The notes under the pieces are model-generated. The model did not search any database and had not been told where the DNA came from. It was given only the letters and a program-made list of their open reading frames with translations. A stretch of DNA of 6,453 nucleotides from an uncultured Brachyspira sp. (GTDB lineage Bacteria; Cyanobacteriota; Vampirovibrionia; Gastranaerophilales; Gastranaerophilaceae). Made by a program: the position numbers and the translations under genes. This document shows positions 1 to 5,457 of this stretch, piece by piece (within the stretch, counting starts at the first letter, position 1; each line of letters starts with the position of its first letter). Location of the stretch: the NCBI GenBank assembly GCA_900321895.1, contig ONYB01000170.1:1-6453 (forward strand). Reading direction: 5' to 3'.

Positions 1-1
1 A

Positions 2-502
2 AACGGGTTGTCTAAAAAAGAATATTTTGAAGTGGTTAAAAATAATAATCTGTTTTATAAAAACACAACTCCAAATTATTCTTTTACAAAGGGCGAATAT
101 GCTTTTATCGTAGTTGACGGAGCAAAAGAGCTTATCCCCGGCACGGTCGGCTATTACAAAAAAGAAACTCTTGATTGGTTGCAAAAAAAGTTGAAAAAAT
201 ACAATAAAAAACAAGTCGTAATTTTGCAACATTTTCCAATACTTTCGCCAAACGAAACAAAATCTCACAGAACTTATAAAGCTGAAGAATATCTTGAGAT
301 GTTGAAAAAATACCCGAACGTAAAAGCTGTTGTTTCAGGGCATTATCATGTAAACTTTGAAAAGATGCAGGATGGAATTTATCATATTTCTTCACCTTCG
401 CTTTTGGCTCAGCCAAATCAGTACAAAGTTATTGATATGGTTACGACAAAGGGATTTTCTACAATGATTTATACACAGTTGAGAGAACTGGATGTAAAAT
501 AG
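2..502 (+). CDS. Calcineurin-like metallophosphoesterase, 3' part (5' end outside window)
   Basis: This is the C-terminal 166 residues of a dinuclear-metal phosphohydrolase; the stop is TAG at 500-502. The frame is open back to the window edge, so the TTG at position 8 is very unlikely to be the true start. Two late metal-ligand motifs of the superfamily are visible. One is QHFP, with its His codon at 230-232, following the hydrophobic strand VVILQ. The other is SGHYHVNF, the GHxH motif, with GHYH at 338-349, followed by the usual strand IYHISSPSL. The early motifs (DxH, GDxxD, GNHD) must lie upstream of the window. The segment KKETLDWLQKKL before QHFP is the typical helix of class III cyclic-nucleotide phosphodiesterase and purple-acid-phosphatase-like members. 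The substrate cannot be told from this half. No terminator follows; the next promoter begins six bases after the stop. Confidence 0.85.
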   Translation, partial: NGLSKKEYFEVVKNNNLFYKNTTPNYSFTKGEYAFIVVDGAKELIPGTVGYYKKETLDWLQKKLKKYNKKQVVILQHFPILSPNETKSHRTYKAEEYLEMLKKYPNVKAVVSGHYHVNFEKMQDGIYHISSPSLLAQPNQYKVIDMVTTKGFSTMIYTQLRELDVK

Positions 503-507
503 GTGAG

Positions 508-536
508 TTGCATTTTTCTGATAAAACTATTATAAT
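508..536 (+). promoter_or_regulatory. Sigma70-type promoter for the CNNM/CBS gene and GT8 gene
   Basis: A -35 box TTGCAT (508-513), a 17-base spacer and a perfect -10 TATAAT (531-536) predict a transcription start near 543. This leaves about 43 bases of leader before the ATG at 586. It sits directly behind the metallophosphoesterase stop, so the downstream pair can be transcribed independently of that gene. Confidence 0.7.
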
Positions 537-585
537 GGATACTAACAGTAAAATAGGATATTAAAAAAGGAATATATTTAACTTC

Positions 586-1941
586 ATGGACGAGACGGGC
601 AGTTTATTATTTAACTCAATTTTAATTGTAATTTTATTACTTTCAAACGGATTTTTTGTGGCTTCAGAATTTGCAATGGTAAAAGTCCGTAAAACAAGAA
701 TTGAACAACTTGTGAACGAAGGAAACGATACCGCAAAAGTTGCGATGGAAGCTCTAAAAGACTTGGATAAATTTATTGCGGCAGTTCAACTGGGTGTTAC
801 GATTTCCAGTATCGGTTTAGGTTGGGTCGGCGAAGGCACTTTGGCAAGAATAATCGAGCCGTTATTTACATTCCTTCCGGGGATTAGTCAAACTATCGCA
901 ACACACACCGTTTCAGTGTCTGTTGCATTTGCTTTGATTACTTTCTTACATGTTGTAATCGGTGAGCTTGTTCCGAAATCTATCGCACTTGAATATACGG
1001 AAAAGACTGCTCTTATTGTCGCTCGTCCGATGCATTTTATAACTTGGATTTTTAATCCGTTTATCTGGTTGTTGAACGGGTTTGGAAATACTTTGCTGAA
1101 TATGATGCACATTCCTCATTCGCACAAAGGTTCTCTTGTGCATTCGACGGAAGAATTGGATATGTTGGTTAAGCAAAGTTATAACGGTGGAGTTTTGAAT
1201 GAAACCGAAAAAGACATGCTTCATAATGTATTCAAATTCTCTGATTTGACAGCAAAGCAAGTTATGATTCCGAGAACCGATATGGTTTGTATTCCTGATG
1301 ATATAACTTTTGATGAATTAAATAAAATCGCAACAGAAAATCAATATACCAGATATCCTGTTTATAGTGAAGGAATAGACCATATTGTCGGGCTTATTCA
1401 TGTTAAGGATTTATATTCGCTTACTGTTAACAAGGAAGAAAAACCTATTAAATCCTTATTAAGAGATATTTTACTTGTGCCGGAAACTATTACAATGGAT
1501 AATTTGGTTTTGGAATTTAAAAAACGCAAAGGTCAAATGGCGATTGTAATCGACGAGTTTGGCGGAACGTCAGGACTTGTCACTTTGGAGGATGTTCTTG
1601 AGGAAATCTTTGGAGAAGTTCAAGACGAATTTGACGAAGAAGAAGAATTTGAAATCAAAGAAATTGATGAGAACCGATATGTCGCAAACGCTATGATGCG
1701 ATTGGATGAAATGGCAGAATTTTTCGGACTTGATGAAGATGCGTTTGAGGACGACGACGTTGATACAATCGGCGGCATGGTCGTAAAACTACTCGGTAGA
1801 ATTGCTCAAGTAAACGATACCGCAACTTTGAAAAATTTGACGTTTATCGTAAAAGAAATCGACGGTGCAAGAATTACGAAACTCGAAATTATCAGAAAAC
1901 CTGTTGAGGCTGAGCAAAAAGAGGAGGAACAAGCAAAATGA
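586..1941 (+). CDS. Hemolysin-family CNNM/CBS-pair membrane protein (CorC/TlyC-like)
   Basis: The product is a 451-residue inner-membrane protein with the full family architecture. Residues about 6-190 form the CNNM (DUF21) membrane domain. It opens with the hydrophobic segment LLFNSILIVILLLSNGFF followed by VASEFAMVKVRKTRIEQL, and carries QLGVTISSIGLGW (68-80) and the conserved GELVPKSIAL (126-135). Residues about 220-343 form a CBS pair with the markers VMIPRTDM, RYPVY, VGLIHVKDL and DEFGGTSGLVTLEDVLEEIFGE. Residues about 355-436 are the CorC_HlyC domain (RYVANAMMRLDEM, VDTIGGMV). Known relatives act in Mg2+/Co2+ or Na+-coupled cation transport; the name hemolysin is historical. The ATG at 586 is the only standard start in frame after an upstream stop. 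Its likely SD, AAAGGAA at 566-572, is rather far away (about 14 bases). The last codons contain the SD of the overlapping glycosyltransferase. The acidic run DEFDEEEEFE (347-356) links the CBS and CorC domains. Confidence 0.93.
   Translation: MDETGSLLFNSILIVILLLSNGFFVASEFAMVKVRKTRIEQLVNEGNDTAKVAMEALKDLDKFIAAVQLGVTISSIGLGWVGEGTLARIIEPLFTFLPGISQTIATHTVSVSVAFALITFLHVVIGELVPKSIALEYTEKTALIVARPMHFITWIFNPFIWLLNGFGNTLLNMMHIPHSHKGSLVHSTEELDMLVKQSYNGGVLNETEKDMLHNVFKFSDLTAKQVMIPRTDMVCIPDDITFDELNKIATENQYTRYPVYSEGIDHIVGLIHVKDLYSLTVNKEEKPIKSLLRDILLVPETITMDNLVLEFKKRKGQMAIVIDEFGGTSGLVTLEDVLEEIFGEVQDEFDEEEEFEIKEIDENRYVANAMMRLDEMAEFFGLDEDAFEDDDVDTIGGMVVKLLGRIAQVNDTATLKNLTFIVKEIDGARITKLEIIRKPVEAEQKEEEQAK
1923..1941 (+). 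promoter_or_regulatory. Ribosome binding site and ATGA start/stop overlap
   Basis: GGAGGA (1923-1928), inside the end of the upstream gene, lies nine bases before ATG 1938. That ATG overlaps the upstream TGA (1939-1941) as ATGA. The strong SD and the overlap indicate translational coupling and fix the start of the glycosyltransferase. A second in-frame ATG at 1941 is possible but is spaced less well. Confidence 0.75.
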
Positions 1942-2897
1942 TGAATATTGCGATGGGTTTTGACACCAACTTTGCACCTTATGCGGCGGTTACGATAAAA
2001 TCAATTTTACTTCACAACAAAAATGTAAAATTCTATATCATGTATGATAATTTAGATAAAAAAGATATGAAAAAGTTGTCAGGCATGATTGATGAGGGAG
2101 AAAATTGTTCTGTCGAATGGATTGATATGACAGGAAAGTTCGACCATTTGAGTGCTGGCAGTTGGAAATCGAAAAGCGTGTATTTCCCAGTGGCATTGCC
2201 TACTCTTTGCCCTGATGATAGGATTTTGTTTCTTGATGCGGATATTTTGGTGACGGACAATCTTGAACCTTTGTATAACAAAGACATGACGGGTTATTAC
2301 CTTGCTGGGGCTCGTGATTGCGGGCTCATTGTGAATTTTATGCAAAATACAATACAAAATTCAAAAACGCATGGCGGGCGTGTTCCTTCGCAAGATTATT
2401 TCAAAGAAGTCTTTGGATATACAAAATTTGAAGATTTCAGCGAATATTTGAACGGCGGAATTTTGTTGATGAATTTGGCTGAAATGCGTCGTGATGATAT
2501 CGAAAATAAGATGTACGATTTGTTTAACAAGATAGATTTTGCTTTTAACGAGCAGGATTGTTTCAATTATATTTGTCGAGGAAAAACAAAGGTTTTAGCA
2601 CCGGAAGAGGCGGTTTTGGTTGTCAAAGACGAGATTATTGACAATTTACCGGAGAACTTAAAGCATGCATATCTTGAAAATTACGACGAAAATAAAAAGC
2701 ATTTGATTGTTCATTTGATTAAAAAGCCATGGCGTTTTCCTGAAGACCATGTCCTTTATTCCAAAATGTTCAATGAGGTGAGAGGGCAGACCCCGTATCG
2801 TTTTCACCGTGACAAGAAAGAAATTTTTAAATTCAATTTTGGCAAGAGAAAAAAATATCTAGTGTTGTTCGGACATACAATTTTTAAATTTTCTTGA
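1938..2897 (+). CDS. Glycosyltransferase family 8 (LgtC/GspA-like)
   Basis: This 319-residue retaining sugar transferase has a GT-A fold and is probably cytoplasmic or peripheral to the membrane, using a nucleotide sugar. It starts with the family signature MNIAMGFDTNFAPYAAVTIKSI (residues 2-23; Asp9 and Tyr15 sit where LgtC binds the nucleotide). Next come the DRILFLDADILVTDNL block with the metal-binding DxD as DAD (100-102), LNGGILLMNL (171-180) and NEQDCFN (204-210). The final HLIVHLIKKPWRFP has His259 and KPW (263-265), matching the family's late metal-His and KPW motif; the glycine usually seen between them is not evident. The basic C-terminal tail (FKFNFGKRKKYLVLFGHTIFKF) could touch the membrane, as in other family members. 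Acceptor and product are unknown; lipopolysaccharide or other surface glycan synthesis is the usual role. It is co-transcribed and overlaps the CNNM/CBS gene. No clear terminator is seen after the stop. Confidence 0.9.
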   Translation: MMNIAMGFDTNFAPYAAVTIKSILLHNKNVKFYIMYDNLDKKDMKKLSGMIDEGENCSVEWIDMTGKFDHLSAGSWKSKSVYFPVALPTLCPDDRILFLDADILVTDNLEPLYNKDMTGYYLAGARDCGLIVNFMQNTIQNSKTHGGRVPSQDYFKEVFGYTKFEDFSEYLNGGILLMNLAEMRRDDIENKMYDLFNKIDFAFNEQDCFNYICRGKTKVLAPEEAVLVVKDEIIDNLPENLKHAYLENYDENKKHLIVHLIKKPWRFPEDHVLYSKMFNEVRGQTPYRFHRDKKEIFKFNFGKRKKYLVLFGHTIFKFS

Positions 2898-3018
2898 GTT
2901 TTTCTACACCACAAACTTTAGACAAATGTAAAACTCTCATCTTTTTAAATGATGTTCCATTTTCAGGATTGTATAAAATAATAATGTAAAGAAATGTTAC
3001 ACAATCTTGGGTGGATTA

Positions 3019-3846
3019 ATGGATCAAGGCTTTGATTTTACATCTTACAATAACATAAAAAGACTTTCGGAAGAGGAATTGACGGCGTTATGGGAAAGTT
3101 ATTTTAAAGACAAAAATAACAAACAGATACGTGATGCCTTGATTGTTCAGTATATTTACCTTATCAGGTATGTAGTTGGCAGAATTAAGGTTACATTACC
3201 TTCGACGATTTCTGTTGAGGATATTGCAGGCTACGGTGTGGAAGGTTTGATTAATGCAATCGAGAGATTTTCAATCCAAAGAAATACCAGATTTGAAACT
3301 TATGCCTTGATTAGAATTCGTGGTGCGATACTTGATAGAATTCGCTCCGAAGACTTTTTGCCGAGAAGTGTAAGAAGAAAGATTAAAGAAATTAAGGTAG
3401 CACAAGAACATCTTAAACAAGAAATCGGCAGAATGCCGACGACAACGGAAGTTGCAAATTATCTTGGAATGGATGTGGAAAAAGTTAACCAAATTCTCTC
3501 GGAAGATACTGTTATGACGTCTATTTATGACAGAAAGGGTGCAAACGATGACAGCGTCGAGATTATCGACACTATTCAAGACACCAACAAACTCAATCCG
3601 CAAGAGAATATGGAAGAGAAGAATGTTAAACAGGAATTGGAGAGGGCATTGCAGAGATTACCGGAGAGAGAAAGAATTATAATGGTTCTTTACTATCAAG
3701 AGAACATGACATTGAAGGAAATCGGTTCGACGATAAACATGTCAGAATCTCGAGTTTGCCAACTTCATGCACAGGCGATTATGAAGTTGAAAAATATCTT
3801 GAGTGGAAACAGAGCTTCCCGCCTTCACCAAAGTATAGTTGCGTAA
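3019..3846 (+). CDS. FliA/WhiG-type alternative RNA polymerase sigma factor
   Basis: This 275-residue group 3 sigma factor redirects core RNA polymerase to an alternative promoter class. Region 2 covers about residues 38-112: LIVQYIYLIRYVVGRI, VEDIAGYGVEGLINAIERF and RFETYALIRIRGAILDRIR. SEDFLPRSVRRKIKEI (110-125) follows and is the hallmark junction of the FliA/SigD/WhiG family. Region 3 is about 123-160 (IGRMPTTTEVANYLGM). Region 4 is about 205-262, with LPERERIIMVLYY and the helix-turn-helix LKEIGSTINMSESRVCQLHAQAI. It is slightly longer than E. coli FliA or B. subtilis SigD. I chose the ATG at 3019, with GGGTGG just upstream at a short spacing, over the in-frame TTG at 3007, which lacks an SD. 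A TATAAA box at 2972-2977 lies upstream without a good -35. No flagellar genes or anti-sigma gene are visible nearby, so motility, development or another regulon remains open. Confidence 0.92.
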   Translation: MDQGFDFTSYNNIKRLSEEELTALWESYFKDKNNKQIRDALIVQYIYLIRYVVGRIKVTLPSTISVEDIAGYGVEGLINAIERFSIQRNTRFETYALIRIRGAILDRIRSEDFLPRSVRRKIKEIKVAQEHLKQEIGRMPTTTEVANYLGMDVEKVNQILSEDTVMTSIYDRKGANDDSVEIIDTIQDTNKLNPQENMEEKNVKQELERALQRLPERERIIMVLYYQENMTLKEIGSTINMSESRVCQLHAQAIMKLKNILSGNRASRLHQSIVA

Positions 3847-3849
3847 GTT

Positions 3850-3888
3850 AAAAAGTTTTGCCGAACTAGACAGCTTCCAGTTCTCGGC
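3850..3888 (-). terminator. Possible Rho-independent terminator of the deaminase gene
   Basis: The arms GCCGAACT (3860-3867) and AGTTCTCGGC (3879-3888) can pair over eight base pairs with a two-base bulge and an 11-base loop. On the - strand the hairpin is followed, after AAAAC, by a run of five Ts (3854-3850). The stem contains the deaminase stop codon. The bulge and the offset T-run make it imperfect. On the + strand no T-run follows, so it would not terminate the sigma factor gene. Confidence 0.4.
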
Positions 3889-4312
3889 GTATGTCATCGA
3901 CTGTTACGTGCAATATCGGGGAGTTTTCATCTTTTCTCAACACTACACTTTTAATTCCTGATTGCACAATAAATCTTTTGCAAAGAATACAAATAAAATT
4001 GTGTCCCCAGATGTACATTGTTGCACCCATACAGCGGTCTTGTCCGGCTTGAATTATGGCGTTTTGTTCTGCGTGTATTGAGCGACAGGTTTCGTATCTT
4101 GTGCCTGATTGGATGTTGTTTTTTATGCGGTAACAAATTCCACGTTCTGCACAGGATTCAACCTTGGTAGGTGTTCCGTTGTAGCCCGTTGCTTTGATTT
4201 TTTTGTCTTCTCCTACAATTACCGCACCAACTTGTGCTCGCAAGCAGTTTGAACGACTTGCACAAGTTTTTGCCATATCTAAAAAATAATCTTCCCACGA
4301 CTTGATTTCCAT
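3866..4312 (-). CDS. dCMP deaminase family protein (ComEB-like cytidine/deoxycytidylate deaminase)
   Basis: This is a 148-residue cytosolic zinc-dependent deaminase, predicted to convert dCMP to dUMP and so feed dTMP synthesis. Numbering is from the Met encoded at 4312. SWEDYFLDMAKTCASRSNCLRAQVGAVIV (5-33) and TGYNGTP (42-48) are typical of dCMP deaminases. SIHAEQNAII (78-87) supplies His80 and the proton-shuttling Glu82. CILC (108-111) supplies the two zinc cysteines, although the usual Pro before the first Cys is Ile here. Extra cysteines in SCAERGICY (53-61) match members of this family that have a second metal or cysteine cluster. An alternative start two codons upstream (4318) lies only three bases after the SD AAGGA, whereas 4312 lies nine bases away, so 4312 is preferred. 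The gene converges with the sigma factor gene (19-base gap) and diverges from the glycosyltransferase-like gene. Riboflavin- or tRNA-type deaminases fit less well because of the SWDEYF-like start. Confidence 0.92.
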   Translation of the reverse strand: MEIKSWEDYFLDMAKTCASRSNCLRAQVGAVIVGEDKKIKATGYNGTPTKVESCAERGICYRIKNNIQSGTRYETCRSIHAEQNAIIQAGQDRCMGATMYIWGHNFICILCKRFIVQSGIKSVVLRKDENSPILHVTVDDIRRELEAV

Positions 4313-4320
4313 ATCCATAC

Positions 4321-4326
4321 TTCCTT
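4321..4326 (-). promoter_or_regulatory. Ribosome binding site deciding the deaminase start
   Basis: Read on the - strand this is AAGGAA. From AAGGA, the first ATG (4318) is only three bases away and the second (4312) nine, so the second start has the normal spacing. Confidence 0.6.
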
Positions 4327-4340
4327 TTTTATTTTTCTAC

Positions 4341-4368
4341 ATTTTAACACGAAAAAATATTGTGCAAA
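4341..4368 (-). promoter_or_regulatory. Putative extended -10 promoter for the deaminase gene
   Basis: Read on the - strand, TTTGCA (4368-4363) is a weak -35. After 16 bases comes TAAAAT (4346-4341), preceded by TG at 4349-4348, giving the extended -10 form TGTTAAAAT. The start would fall near 4335, leaving a leader of about 20 bases that contains the SD. Confidence 0.45.
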
Positions 4369-4369
4369 G

Positions 4370-4398
4370 TTGACAGTGCGGCTTTTATATCATATCCT
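4370..4398 (+). promoter_or_regulatory. Putative promoter for the downstream glycosyltransferase-like gene
   Basis: A perfect -35 TTGACA (4370-4375), a 17-base spacer and TATCCT (4393-4398) as a weak -10. The predicted start near 4405 would place the SD (AAGGAG, 4404-4409) at the very 5' end of the message. A better -10 match, TATCAT (4388-4393), is only 12 bases from the -35. Confidence 0.4.
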
Positions 4399-4415
4399 TT
4401 GAAAAGGAGAGAATT

Positions 4416-5303
4416 ATGTTTAACTGGAAAAATTTATTCAAGAAAAAATGCAGTCTGAAATCAATCAACAAATCAGAATTGGATGAAAAGCTTACAAATT
4501 TTACTGATTTCGGGCTCAATAGAGAGGAACGCAACCCGAAGGTAATCGTGTCTTTGACGTCGTTTCCCGAGAGGATGCACGACATCCACTACTGCATTTA
4601 TTCACTCCTCAATCAATCTTATAAACCCGATGAGGTGGTTTTGTGGCTTGCAGAAGACCAATTTCCGAACAGGGAGGACGATATTCCGCAAAGTGTACTT
4701 AAACTCAAAGCCAACGGGCTAAGCATAAAATGGTGTGAAAATCTTTATTCATACAAAAAACTCATCCCGTCGCTAAATGAATTTCCGAATGACATAATTG
4801 TCACAACTGACGATGACATTTTTTATGAAAAAGATTTCCTTGAAAAACTCTACAAAAGCTATCTTGAAACGCCGAATGCGATTTCTTGCCACAGAGCACA
4901 CAAGGTCAAAACCGACCAAAACGGCAATATAGAAATTTACAAAAAGTGGAAAAAGAAAATCAAGGGTGAAACGATTGATTACAAAAACTTTTTCACAGGT
5001 GCAGGAGCTGTTCTCTATCCTCCGCACAGCTTGGCAAAAGACATTTGTAACGTTGAACTTTTTACAAAACTTGCACCAAAAGCCGATGATATTTGGTTTT
5101 GGGCAATGGCTGTTCTCAAAAATACAAAAATCAAAGTAGTTAAAGACAATATTTCTGAACTTACATACATAAACCCTGAACGTGAGCGAGGTTTGACGGG
5201 CGAAACCACCCTTTTTGCTTCAAATAAAAAAGGTGGCAATGATTTGCAAATGGAGGCAGTCATAAAAGCATTTCCGCAGATTTTGAAGATTATCAACGAA
5301 TAA
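4416..5303 (+). CDS. Glycosyltransferase-like protein (GT-A fold, family 2-like, DDD motif)
   Basis: The product is 295 residues. After a basic N-terminus (MFNWKNLFKKK) and a variable linker, PKVIVSLTSFPERM (41-54) forms the first strand of a nucleotide-sugar-binding domain. It is followed by IYSLLNQSYKPDEVVLWLAEDQFP (61-84), the helix and second strand typical of family 2-like transferases. SYKKLIPSLNEFPNDIIVTTDDDIFY (112-137) contains the presumed metal-binding DDD (132-134). FTGAGAVLYPP (193-203) and KADDIWFWAMAV (222-233) lie where such enzymes have their acceptor-binding and catalytic acidic residues. There is no signal peptide or clear membrane span. The likely role is sugar transfer in surface glycan or capsule synthesis; donor and acceptor cannot be read from the sequence. 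The start is well supported: AAGGAG (4404-4409) lies six bases before the ATG. It stands alone on the + strand, divergent from the deaminase gene. TAA (5301-5303) is followed by no obvious terminator hairpin. Confidence 0.78.
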   Translation: MFNWKNLFKKKCSLKSINKSELDEKLTNFTDFGLNREERNPKVIVSLTSFPERMHDIHYCIYSLLNQSYKPDEVVLWLAEDQFPNREDDIPQSVLKLKANGLSIKWCENLYSYKKLIPSLNEFPNDIIVTTDDDIFYEKDFLEKLYKSYLETPNAISCHRAHKVKTDQNGNIEIYKKWKKKIKGETIDYKNFFTGAGAVLYPPHSLAKDICNVELFTKLAPKADDIWFWAMAVLKNTKIKVVKDNISELTYINPERERGLTGETTLFASNKKGGNDLQMEAVIKAFPQILKIINE

Positions 5304-5382
5304 ATCTACACCGTTTGAAGGATTTTTTGCGATATCTCTGTATATATATCTTAATATTAACGTATAATCTAGTATAGCCATG

Positions 5383-5410
5383 TTGACATTTTTGAAAACA
5401 TGATTATAAC
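5383..5410 (+). promoter_or_regulatory. Strong sigma70-type promoter for the repeat protein gene
   Basis: A perfect -35 TTGACA (5383-5388), a 16-base spacer and TATAAC (5405-5410) as -10, one base off consensus. The start would be near 5417, leaving a leader of about 40 bases with the strong SD AAAGGAG (5443-5449) eight bases before the ATG. It looks like a housekeeping promoter rather than a sigma28 one. Confidence 0.65.
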
Positions 5411-5457
5411 AGTAGATGTAGAGTAGATAAGAAGATTATATTAAAGGAGAGCAGCTT

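Noticed and set aside
8..10. TTG as the start of the first gene
   Set aside because: The frame stays open to the window edge and the product lacks the N-terminal metal motifs of its family, so the gene is cut by the window rather than starting here.
888..1260. Antisense reading frames across the CNNM/CBS gene, and similar ones in the other genes
   Set aside because: They lie opposite clearly conserved protein domains, have no SD or family features, and look like chance open frames.
2896..2936. GAGTTTT / AAAACTC inverted repeat after the GT8 gene as a terminator
   Set aside because: The stem is seven AT-rich pairs with a loop of 27 bases, too weak to be a convincing terminator.
4363..4398. 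TTGTGCAA and nearby bases as a palindromic operator between the divergent genes
   Set aside because: The symmetry is imperfect and short, with no second copy in the interval. It is better explained by the overlapping -35 elements.
5329..5335. GCGATAT resembling a sigma28 (FliA) -10 upstream of the repeat protein
   Set aside because: No TAAA-type -35 lies about 15 bases upstream (the nearest, at 5301-5304, is 24 bases away), and a far better sigma70 promoter lies closer to the gene.
5363..5368. Perfect TATAAT upstream of the repeat protein gene
   Set aside because: The region 17 bases upstream is GTATAT, a poor -35. The TTGACA/TATAAC pair downstream is a better and closer promoter, though a second weak start cannot be excluded.
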